A DNA stretch of 58,078 nt from Planctomycetota bacterium. GTDB taxonomy: Bacteria; Planctomycetota; UBA8742; UBA2392. Of the stretch, positions 8,377 through 17,800 are shown one piece after another; position 1 is the stretch's first letter, and every line of letters begins with the position of its first letter. The notes beneath the pieces are model-generated. The model was not told where the DNA came from, made no database searches, and was given only the letters and a program-made list of their open reading frames with translations. Where the stretch lies: NCBI GenBank assembly GCA_019186845.1, contig JABARW010000013.1, positions 1-58,078 on the forward strand. Reading direction: 5' to 3'. Position numbers and translations under genes: made by a program.

Positions 8377-9287
8377 GGCGTGGTCTCCATGAACCTGCGC
8401 ATCAGCGGCAGAATCTCCTCGTGCGCATCCTCCAGCACGAAGTGGCCAGCGTTGGCGAAGCGGTGAACCTGCGCGGCCGGGAAACGCAGCTTGAAGCCCT
8501 CAAGGAAACTGTCGTCGAACACGAAATCCTGCGCGCCCCAGCAGATCAGCATCGGCTTCTGCGTCAGCCTGGGCAGCGCTTCCTCAATCGCCTTGAGTGT
8601 CGCGTAGGTCGGGTGCGAAGCGCGCATGGGGATGTCCTGCACGAAACGCAGGTTCGCCACGCGGTCATGCCAGTTTGCGTAAGGCGCCAGAAATCCGTCG
8701 CGCGCTTGACGCGTCAAGCCTTTGACTGAACAACGCGCAATGGCACCGCGCACAAACGCATTGAAGCCGCGAATGGCCAGCGCGCCGAAGCCCGGAATCC
8801 GGCACACTGAAATGCTCAGCGGAATCCGGCTCGAAGTGAATGCAGCGGTGTTGAAAACGACAAACCGCTTGATCAGTTCCGGTCGGCGCGCCGCTAGGCC
8901 AAATCCAATGGCTCCGCCCCAGTCATGCACGCAAAGAGTTATCTCGCGCAGGCCCAGTGAGTCCACCAGGCGCTCAGCGTTGTCAATGTGCTGCTTGAGA
9001 GTATAGGGGTAATGTTGCGGCTTGTCGGAGTGTCCGCAGCCCATGTGGTCGGGCGCCACCACGCGATTCTTACGCCCAAATTCCGCTATCACCTTCCTAT
9101 ACAGGAAGGACCAAGTGGGATTGCCGTGTAAGCAGAGCAGCGTCTGGGTCGCAGGCGCCTCCGTGTTGGGCGACTCGTCGACGTAATGCAGCCTGTGCCC
9201 CCCAACGTCAAGCCAGTGGGGCGCAAAGGAATACTCCGCGCGCCATGACGCGTCTGCTCTGCGTTCGGCTGTCACGGACGGGCTCAC
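8373..9287 (-). CDS. oleB: OleB-like beta-lactone decarboxylase (haloalkane-dehalogenase-type alpha/beta hydrolase)
   Basis: About 304 aa. Nucleophile Asp122 is in the elbow LCVHDWGGAIG, the oxyanion motif is HGNPTWS (about residues 54-60), and the catalytic histidine is in FANAGHFVLED. An Asp nucleophile is typical of haloalkane dehalogenases and of OleB, which releases CO2 from the beta-lactone to give a cis-olefin. The frame is open far upstream inside oleA, but a GTG at 9287 overlaps the oleA TGA (GTGA) and has GGGAG eight bases before it, giving the expected family length. The coupling and the A-B-C-D order support the assignment. Confidence 0.9.
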   Translation of the reverse strand: MSPSVTAERRADASWRAEYSFAPHWLDVGGHRLHYVDESPNTEAPATQTLLCLHGNPTWSFLYRKVIAEFGRKNRVVAPDHMGCGHSDKPQHYPYTLKQHIDNAERLVDSLGLREITLCVHDWGGAIGFGLAARRPELIKRFVVFNTAAFTSSRIPLSISVCRIPGFGALAIRGFNAFVRGAIARCSVKGLTRQARDGFLAPYANWHDRVANLRFVQDIPMRASHPTYATLKAIEEALPRLTQKPMLICWGAQDFVFDDSFLEGFKLRFPAAQVHRFANAGHFVLEDAHEEILPLMRRFMETTP

Positions 9288-10357
9288 CACTTCACTCCCA
9301 GGTTTGCGCACACCAACCCGCTGCCAATGCCAAGCAGCGCCACGTAGTCGCCCTTTCGAAGAGGCGAATCGTGGCTCGCCCCTGCCGCAAGCGAGAGCCC
9401 CACGGGCAACGCCGCGCTTCCCGTGTTGCCGAGGAATTCCACCGTGGGAAAATCGAGCGCAGGGTCGAGCTCGAGCGTGCTGAATACGAGCTTTCTGTGT
9501 GCCACGCCCACCTGGTGCGTGAACACGCGCTGCACGCTTGCGTTGTTCCAGCCCAGTAGTTCGCGCGTGTCGCGCCACGTGGCGGCCGCCAGCTTCACAC
9601 CCTCCTGCATCAGCGCTTCGCTGTCAGTCTCCATCAGCGGGCCCAGGTCTCCCCCCACGCGCCCTTGTTCCATGCCGCCGTGGCACAAGTCGTTGTGCTC
9701 CGTCGCTGTGCGCATCACTCCACCCAGCAGTCGATGGCCGCTTTTCGAAATGCGCTCATGTGTGAGCAACATGGCCGCCCCAGCGCTGCCAATGGTCAGC
9801 GAGGCGAAGCTGAGTTTCGAATTCTTGCGATTGATGCCCGGGTCTTCATTCAGACGCTTGATAGTCGCCTCAACGAGCGGCCCGCCGTCCTCACCGGCCA
9901 CCACCAGCGCGGCTTCGATATTGCCCAGCTCAATCATCGTGGCGGCGACCACCATGGCGTTTGCAAAGCCCAGGCAGGCATCACTGAGGTCAAAGAGGGT
10001 GCAGCGGCGAGGGAGACCGAGGCGGGCATGGACCACGCTGGCCGTAGCGGGCTCCATGAAATCGCGGCAGACGCTGGAGTGTATGAGACAGCCGATGCGT
10101 GAGCGGTCAAAGCCGGCCAGCGCGGCTTCAGCAGCCTGCGCGGCTATGTCTGACGGACGCGTACCGGGACCAAAGAAGCGGCGCTCGCGAATGCCGCTCA
10201 TAAGCTCAATGCGACCTTCAGAAAAACCAAGGCGGTCGTAGCAGGGCTTGAGGCGACGCTCAAGCTCCGCGGACGTGACCACCCGCTCGGGCAAGACATG
10301 CCCCAGGGACTCAATGCATACGCTCTTGAACGGTGCTTCCAAGCAAACTTTCCACAA
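9284..10357 (-). CDS. oleA: OleA-like acyl-CoA:acyl-CoA condensing thiolase
   Basis: A 357-aa thiolase-superfamily enzyme related to FabH. The nucleophile is Cys128 in SDACLGFANAM. The histidine is in THQVGVAH and the asparagine in LGNTGSAALP. The segment SSVCRDFMEPATA carries the glutamate that OleA uses as base across the dimer interface. OleA condenses two fatty acyl-CoAs head to head. No ATG lies near the expected start: TTG codons at 10357 and 10342 are candidates, the latter with a better GGAAAG spacing. It heads the nine-gene minus-strand run and is divergent from the large regulator gene. Confidence 0.92.
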   Translation of the reverse strand: MWKVCLEAPFKSVCIESLGHVLPERVVTSAELERRLKPCYDRLGFSEGRIELMSGIRERRFFGPGTRPSDIAAQAAEAALAGFDRSRIGCLIHSSVCRDFMEPATASVVHARLGLPRRCTLFDLSDACLGFANAMVVAATMIELGNIEAALVVAGEDGGPLVEATIKRLNEDPGINRKNSKLSFASLTIGSAGAAMLLTHERISKSGHRLLGGVMRTATEHNDLCHGGMEQGRVGGDLGPLMETDSEALMQEGVKLAAATWRDTRELLGWNNASVQRVFTHQVGVAHRKLVFSTLELDPALDFPTVEFLGNTGSAALPVGLSLAAGASHDSPLRKGDYVALLGIGSGLVCANLGVKW

Positions 10358-10437
10358 AGAACCAACAGCGCGAGCCTAAGCAGTCTGAGGCAGGCCGGAA
10401 GTGTGCCGACCAGCCCATAGAAGCTCAACAGAATTCG

Positions 10438-10471
10438 TTCGTCTGTTTCAGGAATTCTTGAAACAGACGAA
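10438..10471. promoter_or_regulatory. 34-bp dyad in the oleA/regulator divergent intergenic region
   Basis: Arms TTCGTCTGTTTCA (10438-10450) and TGAAACAGACGAA (10459-10471) are exact inverses around GGAATTCT; 16 of 17 possible pairs match. It sits about 80-115 bases from both divergent starts, a natural place for an operator controlling oleA, the AAA+ regulator or both. It has no T-run, so it is not a standard terminator. Confidence 0.5.
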
Positions 10472-10572
10472 GTACCTGATGCCCAATGAGTTACGCCCAA
10501 GAACCGGATTGCACACAACGCACTACAGAGCGAATTCAGAAGTAGACAGTGCGTCAGACTGTTGCTTAGAAA

Positions 10573-13500
10573 ATGCGAAGCGCGCACACTGACATTTCCA
10601 TGACCCTGAGAAGAAGTGACTTCATCGTTTCCAGTCCCGCCATCGCCCGGGCTCTGGAACTCGCTTTGAAGGCCGCGCCCAGCCAAGAGCCTGTTCTCAT
10701 CTACGGAGAAACCGGCACAGGCAAGGGCATGCTGGCGGAGTGGATTCATCAGCGCAGCCAGCGGGAAGGCGCCTTTGTTTCGGTCAATTGTTCGACCTTC
10801 AATCCCAATCTTTTTGAGAGCCACCTCTTCGGCTACGTCAAGGGCGCCTTCACGGGGGCGGACAAGGACACTTCAGGACTATTTGAAGCCGCTGAGGGTG
10901 GCACGCTGTTCCTGGACGAAATCGCCGATACGCCGCTCGAGGTCCAGCCGCGGTTGCTAAGGGCCATCGAAGAGAAGCTGGTACGACGCGTCGGCAGCAG
11001 CAAGGAAATTGCCATTGATGTGCGTCTGGTCTGTGCGACGAATAAAGACCTGAAGGCGGAGATTGCCAAGGGCAAGTTCCGGGAAGACCTCTTCTATCGC
11101 ATCAATGCCTTCATCGTTCACCTGCCACCCCTGCGCGAGCGCGTCGAAGATGTGGAACAATTGGCCAACCACTTCCTGACCGCCATCGCCGAGGAGCACC
11201 AGCAAGCGGCCAAACCCCTTGAGCCCGAGGCCTTGGCCGCCATCCGCAGCTACGGATGGCCCGGCAACATCAGAGAATTGCGCTCGGCCATGGCTTACGC
11301 CGTGGCATCGGCTGGCAGCCGCGCGACCATCGCACGGCGAGACCTGCCTCCCCCGCTGGACGGCGGAACAGCCGTCACCCCGCCTCCGCCGACGCGATCG
11401 GAGTCCGAGCACGTGCGGCTTTTCCGTCGCATTTACACACAAAGCCCCACAGACCGGCACGCTTGGGCCCTGTTTCTTCTGAGCTGGCAGCAGGTGTTGG
11501 GCAACGTCAGGTTCTCGCGCCGCGACATGGTGGAGGTCATGCGCGCCGTCAGGGGGCCCGATCCGACAGACAACGCACTGGCCAACGAGTGGCAGCGTCG
11601 TATCAAACCCATCGCCGTTGAGCTGGGTCTGATCACCGAAGATGCCAAGAAGCTGATCATTGAACTGGAGCGCTGCCGCGCGGTTCTTCAATCAGGACCG
11701 CTGTCAGAGGTCACGGAGCCCGACGAAGCCCGCCCCACTGTGAGGGTCATGCCGTCGGCCAAGCGTTCGTCGTCTAACCGGCTCAAGCGCACTAACCTGC
11801 CTCCGCCTCGCACGAGCTTCGTGGGTCGCTCCAGGGAGATAAACGATCTCATGGCGCAGCTCGCTGCCGGGCCGGGCATCACCACGCTGCTGGGCCCCGG
11901 CGGCACAGGTAAAACGCGCCTGGCACAAGAGGTAGGCTGGCAGTTGCTCGACCGCCTGCATGGCGGCGTCTGGTTTGCCGATCTCACTGAAACTCGCAAT
12001 GTTGAGGGCGTAGCCTACGCCGTCGCCCAAGCCCTGCGCGTGCCCTTGACCACCAGTGAGCCGCCTGAAAGCGCTATTGCCTCGATTCTTGAAAGCCGCG
12101 GCGACTCCCTGCTCATTCTGGACAACTTCGAGCAGGTTGTAGACGCGGCCAAGGCCACGGTGGCGACCTGGGCCCAGCGAGCGCCCCGAACACGCCTGCT
12201 CGTGACCAGCCGGGCCCTGCTCGGAGTCGAGGGCGAGCGCGTCATGGAGCTCAAACCATTGACGTTCCCGGCGCACAAGGCCTCGGCCTCCCTGACCCGC
12301 GCGCAACTGGAGGAATTCGACGCCGTGCAACTGTTCGTTGACCGCGCGCGACTGGCCAACCTGAGCTTCAATCTGGATGACCGTAACGCGGCATCCGTGG
12401 GCGAAATCTGCTCGATACTCGAGGGCATGCCACTGGCTATCGAGCTTGCTGCCGCGCGCGTCTCGATCATGAAGCCGGAGCAGATGCTCCTGAGGCTTGA
12501 TCAGAAGTTCGACTTTCTGCGCACGACCCGGCGTGACTTGAGCGAGCGGCAGCGTTCGCTCATGGCGACAATTGACTGGAGCTATCACCTTCTCACTCCG
12601 GTGGAGCAGCAGGCCTTTGCCCAGACGAGCCTGTTTCGTGACGGCTTCTTCCTGGAGGCAGCTGAGCGGGTCTTGCACCTGGCGGCCGGCAGGGACGTTC
12701 CGGCCGTCATCGATCTGATCCAGTCGTTGCGCGACAAGAGCCTGCTTCGTTCGTGGGACACAAGCAGCGAAACGCGCTTTGGCTGCTACGACACCATGGC
12801 CGAATACGCCCGTTTGAAACTGGCCGAATGGGCGGGCAGCGAAGAAATGCAAAAACTGGCGCTGCAACATGCCGAGTATTACCTGACTTACTGCGAGCAA
12901 TGGGACAAAAGGATTTTCAGCCGCTCCGCTCTAGAGGCACTGGACCGGCTCGAACTGGAGCGGGAGAACCTGCTGGCGGCGCAGGGCGCATTGATCGCGG
13001 CCATTGCGCGCAGCACCCCCGAAGGGCGCCGCAGACTCGAGGGGCTGCTCTGCCGCGTTGCCTTTGTCCTGGCCCACCTCCTTCGAATCCGTGGCCCAAG
13101 CCACCTGCGGCAACCGGTACTCGCGCGCGCCCTGGAGGCCATGAGCCGTGTCGACAGTGAAGACCGGGCACGCATGCTGGCCCTGGATTCCATCGTCACC
13201 GGCGAGTCGGGTGACAGCAAGAGGGCCATGCAGCTCGCCCAGGAAGCCCTGAGCCTCGCCCAGCGCCTTGGGGCGGCGCGCGTACGCGTGCAGGCCCAGA
13301 ATCAGGTGGCTTGGCTCACTTTCGCAGCCGGCGACAATCAGAAGGCTCTGCCACTCTATGAGGAGGTGCTCGCCGGATTCAGGGAGATCGGCGACGTACA
13401 CAACGAAGCTCGCGTTCTGGGTCGCCTGGGCCAGATTCATTCCAGGTTGGGCAACCAGGACAAAGGCGTGGAATTGCTTGCACAGTCAGCCGCCATGCTG

Positions 13501-14319
13501 GAAGAGCTGGGAGACCGCATAGGGCAGGCCTTCCAGTTTGTCACTCGCGCCAACATCCTGCACCGCGCCGGCAAGTACCGTGAAGGCCTCGAGGCTTCGG
13601 AGCGCGCTGAGAAGCTCTTCCGGGAGTTCGGAGACAAACGATCCACCTCTCATGCACTGGGCAACCGCGCGCTCATGCTCAAACTCATGCGTGATTACGA
13701 GGGCGCCTTGAGGGTGTCCGATGAATGCCGCGCGCTGGCCCGTGAGGTCGGCGACTTCAACACCTTCGCGACCGACCTCGCCAACCGTGGTCACCTGCTG
13801 GTAGACCTCGACCGCCACGACGAAGCCCTCGCCGCCTTTGAGGAGTCCGAGAAGTACCACAGTCGCCTGAACAACCCCATGTTGGTTTCCGTATGCCGCG
13901 AAATGCGGGCTTGGATCCTCTGGCATCACGGGAGTGCAGCGGAGGCCGAGAAGCTATTCGCGGAGGCCGAGCAGGCACTGAACCAGCGCGACGCTTCGGC
14001 GCTTGCAAGCATCAAAGTCTCGCGCGGCGAGTGCCTGGTGGACTCCGGGCGCGCGGCTGAAGCACTGGAGCCTTTGCGCGAGGCTATAGGCCTCCTGCGA
14101 TCGCGGGGCCTCACGGGCGACCGCGACTTCTTCAAGGCGGTTGTGGCGCTCGCACGATGTGAGAGTGCAGTCGGGCGCGCCAGCGACGCCGTAGTCCTTG
14201 CTCGCGAAGGGCTGGAACTTGCGCAGAAGCTGGGATACACAGCCAGCGACCCGGCACTGCGCGTAAGGCGCAACCTTCTGGACTTGGAACGCCTGTCACA
14301 TCCCGATACGCACAGCTGA
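10573..14319 (+). CDS. Sigma-54-type AAA+ activator fused to STAND ATPase and TPR repeats
   Basis: A 1248-aa regulator. Residues 10-265 form a bacterial enhancer-binding AAA+ domain: Walker A GETGTGKG (45-52), GAFTGA (91-96) that contacts sigma-54, and Walker B GGTLFLDEIAD. No Fis-type HTH follows; instead a linker of about 110 aa (perhaps a winged helix) leads to a second P-loop, GPGGTGKT near 440-447, with LLILDNFEQV, TSRALLGVEG and GMPLAIELAAARVSI, typical of STAND ATPases. From about 860 to the end are helical TPR-like repeats. Inference: TPRs sense a signal, STAND relays it, and the AAA+ domain opens sigma-54 promoters. A consensus sigma-54 promoter lies directly downstream. The start is uncertain (ATG at 10573 or 10600; neither has a strong ribosome site). 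Confidence 0.88.
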   Translation: MRSAHTDISMTLRRSDFIVSSPAIARALELALKAAPSQEPVLIYGETGTGKGMLAEWIHQRSQREGAFVSVNCSTFNPNLFESHLFGYVKGAFTGADKDTSGLFEAAEGGTLFLDEIADTPLEVQPRLLRAIEEKLVRRVGSSKEIAIDVRLVCATNKDLKAEIAKGKFREDLFYRINAFIVHLPPLRERVEDVEQLANHFLTAIAEEHQQAAKPLEPEALAAIRSYGWPGNIRELRSAMAYAVASAGSRATIARRDLPPPLDGGTAVTPPPPTRSESEHVRLFRRIYTQSPTDRHAWALFLLSWQQVLGNVRFSRRDMVEVMRAVRGPDPTDNALANEWQRRIKPIAVELGLITEDAKKLIIELERCRAVLQSGPLSEVTEPDEARPTVRVMPSAKRSSSNRLKRTNLPPPRTSFVGRSREINDLMAQLAAGPGITTLLGPGGTGKTRLAQEVGWQLLDRLHGGVWFADLTETRNVEGVAYAVAQALRVPLTTSEPPESAIASILESRGDSLLILDNFEQVVDAAKATVATWAQRAPRTRLLVTSRALLGVEGERVMELKPLTFPAHKASASLTRAQLEEFDAVQLFVDRARLANLSFNLDDRNAASVGEICSILEGMPLAIELAAARVSIMKPEQMLLRLDQKFDFLRTTRRDLSERQRSLMATIDWSYHLLTPVEQQAFAQTSLFRDGFFLEAAERVLHLAAGRDVPAVIDLIQSLRDKSLLRSWDTSSETRFGCYDTMAEYARLKLAEWAGSEEMQKLALQHAEYYLTYCEQWDKRIFSRSALEALDRLELERENLLAAQGALIAAIARSTPEGRRRLEGLLCRVAFVLAHLLRIRGPSHLRQPVLARALEAMSRVDSEDRARMLALDSIVTGESGDSKRAMQLAQEALSLAQRLGAARVRVQAQNQVAWLTFAAGDNQKALPLYEEVLAGFREIGDVHNEARVLGRLGQIHSRLGNQDKGVELLAQSAAMLEELGDRIGQAFQFVTRANILHRAGKYREGLEASERAEKLFREFGDKRSTSHALGNRALMLKLMRDYEGALRVSDECRALAREVGDFNTFATDLANRGHLLVDLDRHDEALAAFEESEKYHSRLNNPMLVSVCREMRAWILWHHGSAAEAEKLFAEAEQALNQRDASALASIKVSRGECLVDSGRAAEALEPLREAIGLLRSRGLTGDRDFFKAVVALARCESAVGRASDAVVLAREGLELAQKLGYTASDPALRVRRNLLDLERLSHPDTHS

Positions 14320-14346
14320 TTCAAGGCAAACTCTGTGAAAACGTTC

Positions 14347-14383
14347 CCGGACCAAAGGCCGGCCCCACCGGCCGCTGGTCCGG
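14347..14383 (+). terminator. Bipartite GC-rich hairpin after the regulator gene
   Basis: CCGGACCA (14347-14354) pairs with TGGTCCGG (14376-14383), and the inner GGCCGG pairs with CCGGCC. It follows the regulator's stop by about 25 bases. No T-run follows, so termination is only probable. Confidence 0.45.
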
Positions 14384-14506
14384 TTGGCGGACTGCGTTTG
14401 CAGCGCTCCATCATCGCACCCTCAATCGCCTGTCGGCATGACCCCGAAAACGCGACTTCATCTCGCCTGCCAGGGCTAGCGGCCGCGCAGATCGACGAAT
14501 GTTGAT

Positions 14507-14518
14507 GCATCATGATGC
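14507..14518. promoter_or_regulatory. Candidate upstream activating site for the sigma-54 promoter
   Basis: GCATCATGATGC is a perfect 12-base palindrome about 130 bases before the -24 element, in the usual range for an enhancer-binding-protein site. Only one clear copy is visible, and the adjacent regulator lacks an obvious DNA-binding domain, so the link is tentative. Confidence 0.3.
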
Positions 14519-14646
14519 GTCTATATGTCGCATAGAATTCCGTGATGTATCTGGTTTCAAACAATTCCGGTGAAACTAACGCCATAAGCTGGAATAAATG
14601 GCTGTTTCTCTTCATTTCTAGCCATATGACCGCTTGTTCATGTTGG

Positions 14647-14662
14647 TGGCACGGACCTTGCA
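14647..14662 (+). promoter_or_regulatory. Sigma-54 (-24/-12) promoter
   Basis: TGGCACG-GACC-TTGCA matches the sigma-54 consensus TGGCACG-N4-TTGCW at every fixed position with correct GG-to-GC spacing. The predicted transcript start is near 14673, leaving a leader of about 128 bases before the ATG at 14801. The gene immediately upstream encodes a GAFTGA-bearing AAA+ protein. Confidence 0.75.
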
Positions 14663-14800
14663 TTGCATTTCGTCACTGGGACTAACCCCGGGACTGGCCC
14701 TTTGTCGCGACGGAGGCGACAGCTCTCCCGGACAGATGGACCCGCCATTGCGGGCATCTTGGCTTTCGGTCGATTGCACGACTGAAAACGGAGGAATGAC

Positions 14801-17800
14801 ATGTTTTTGAGCAGATTCGCAGCGATTGTTCTCGCTCTGGCGGCAGTCACGCTGGGCGCGTCCAGCCTTAGCGCTCAGCTTGTGCGCCAACTGGGCGTTG
14901 AGGGAACCGGAAACTCCTTTCCCTTCAACTACAGTGCGGGATTTGGCCGCTTTCAGTCGGCCTATACATCATCCGAGCTGAACCTGCCGGCCAACTCCAC
15001 CATCGTCGCGATCCGTACATCGGGGTCAACGCTGACGACGGGCACGCCGACCTTCTCGGGCATGCAGATTCGATTCGCCTACACCACGTTGGCCGTCAAC
15101 GCTCTGACCTCCTCCTTTGACACCAATTACACCGGTACATTGGTCAACGGATTTGGCCCTGCCAACATGACGCCTTCAACGGCGGCCGGCACCGGCACCA
15201 ACACCTGGTACCGATTCGATCTCACGACGCCCTTCGTCTACAACGGCACGGACACCCTCCTTCTCGATTGGGTGTACACGGCCCGCTCCACGACCGGCTG
15301 GACGCAGTCCACATCCACGGCCGTGACCGCTCCCGAGCAGGTCCGCAGCCGCGTCTACCAGAACGGCACGGCCGCGGCCGCCGCGGCCACCTCGGGTGGC
15401 AACTTCGGCGTGCAGTTCATCTACCTGCCGCCGGGCAACAGCGTCATTCTCACCAGCACGGCCCCGGCCGCCGGCGCGCTCCCTGCAACCGCTTCCGACC
15501 TGGTCGTTCTCAACATGAGCGCCAATGCATTCGGGTCGGCGACCAACCTCAACTCGATTACCTTCACCCGCACCGGCACCATCGGCGACGCCGCCATCTC
15601 CAACGTCAAGCTGGTGCGCGACACCAACACCAATGGTGCCGTGGATGCAGGCGACACAACGCTGGGGACTGGTGTGTTCAGCTCCGGTACGGTGACGTTC
15701 TCGGGTGCTCCTTTGCAGACCGTAGCGACGGGTACGCCCGTTCCTCTGTTGCTTGCCATCAGTTATTCGGGCCCGCTCACGATGGGCGGTAACATGAACA
15801 TCTCCGTCGCGGCCGCTGCCGACGTGACATGGTCGGGTTCGACGGACTATACCACGTACCCGCTCTCGTCCGGCAGCATGGTGGTACGCCTCTCGGGCAA
15901 TTTCACGATCAACCAGACCAGCGGCGACTTCGCCTCCATCGGCGCCGCCTTTGACGCTCTTGAGACTCTGGGCGTGGCCGGTCCCGTCGTGCTCACGATT
16001 ACGGACAGCGCCAACTACATTTCCGACAGCTCCTACTCCCTGGGCCTGAACGGTGCCTTCACGGCCGTCACGCCGGTCGTTGGCGCCTCAGCCACGAACA
16101 CCATCACACTGCGCGCGGCCACCGGCCAGACACCTACCGTCACAGGCAGCGCCAGCGGCGCCGGACTCATCGGATTCACGGCCCGAGGCGCACTGGGCAT
16201 CATGCAGTCGTTCGTCACGGTGGAAGGCCTGGAAGTCGTCGGGGGCCCGAACTTCGGCATCCTGATCCAGGGTAACGGTCTTTCGTCGGTCAACCTGATG
16301 CCGACGGACAACATCATTCGCCGGTGCCGCGTCCACGACATTCCGGACGGGCCTGGCATTTCCTACTTCGGTCAGAACTCGGCGTACTTCACCAACGGCA
16401 TCATCGAGAATAACTTCGTTTGGAACTGCTTCACAAACACGGTGCCCGCCACAACGGTGATTCAGGGCATCAACGTTACAGCGGGCTGCATCGCCGTCCG
16501 TAACCCGGCCTCGGGCAACGGCATTATCCGCCACAACACGATCCTGCACACGGGCAACCTGGCGAACACCGCAGGCATGGCCTTCAGCGCAGCTTCAACG
16601 GCCTTTGCGATGCACGACGTGAACAACAACGTTGTGGTCGTGACTTCGACGACCTTGCCGGCGATCTACCTGAACTCGACCACTCACGCGCCGACGATTA
16701 CCAACTGCAACTTCAACTACTGGTTCGCGACAGTCCACTGCAATCAGGCAACGTTGACACCCTTTGCGACGTGGCAGGGCACCGGCCGCGACGCCAACGG
16801 CTCCAACGCCAATCCCCTGATCGTGGACGCATCGTCCACGACGGCTGACCTGCATCTCCAGTCCACCTCCCCCTGCATCAACCCCACGGGTCAGACGTCG
16901 GGCCTGACCATCGACATCGACGGCAACACTCGCCCCCAGGGCGCCTCTGTGGATATTGGCGCTGACGAGTTCATGCCCGGCGGCAACCCGGCACCCACAC
17001 TCACCACGGCCACCGGTTCGGGGTTCAATGCCGCGCGCATTTACCAGGCCACGCAGGGAACGCCTCTGTCGAACGCCTTCCTCATGGCCGACGACACCAA
17101 CGACCCCAACATCTCCATCACCATCACTTCCACGACGCCCGCACCGGGCGTAACAGCGCCCACGTCCCAGGCCAGCGCGGCCGTGCCCTACCAGCTCACC
17201 TGGACGGGCACGCCCACAGCCTTGGGCACGTTCACCTACTCCGTCGCCCTGTTTGACGGCACAAACACCACAAACGTGAACGTGACGATCAACGTGCAGC
17301 CTGCCCCAATGTCCGGAACTTACACGATCAACCAGACTTCGGGCGACTTCTCATCCATCGGCGCGGCTTTCAATGCGCTTGAGCAAGTAGGTGTCGTGGG
17401 ACCTGTTACCCTGCTGATCACGGACAGCGCGACTTACGTAAGCAACCCGTCGTACAGCCTCGGCAGCAACGATTCCGGTACCGCTGTCATTGCAATCACC
17501 GGCGTCTCCGCGACCAACACGATTCTGCTGCGCGCGGCCGCGGGCCAGACGCCCAAGATTCAGGGCAACGCCACGGGCGCAGTTCTGATCGGTCAGTCTT
17601 CCGCCACCGGTCTGACCGGCCGAGGCGGCTTGGTCATCAATCACTCGTACGTGACTGTGGAAGGTATCGAGGTCTTCGGCGGCCCCAACTTCGGCATCAT
17701 GATGCAGGGCAACAACACCACGCCCTTCAATTTGAACACCACGGACATCACGATTCGCCGCTGCATTGTGCGCGACATCCCTGATGGCCCCGGTATCGCC

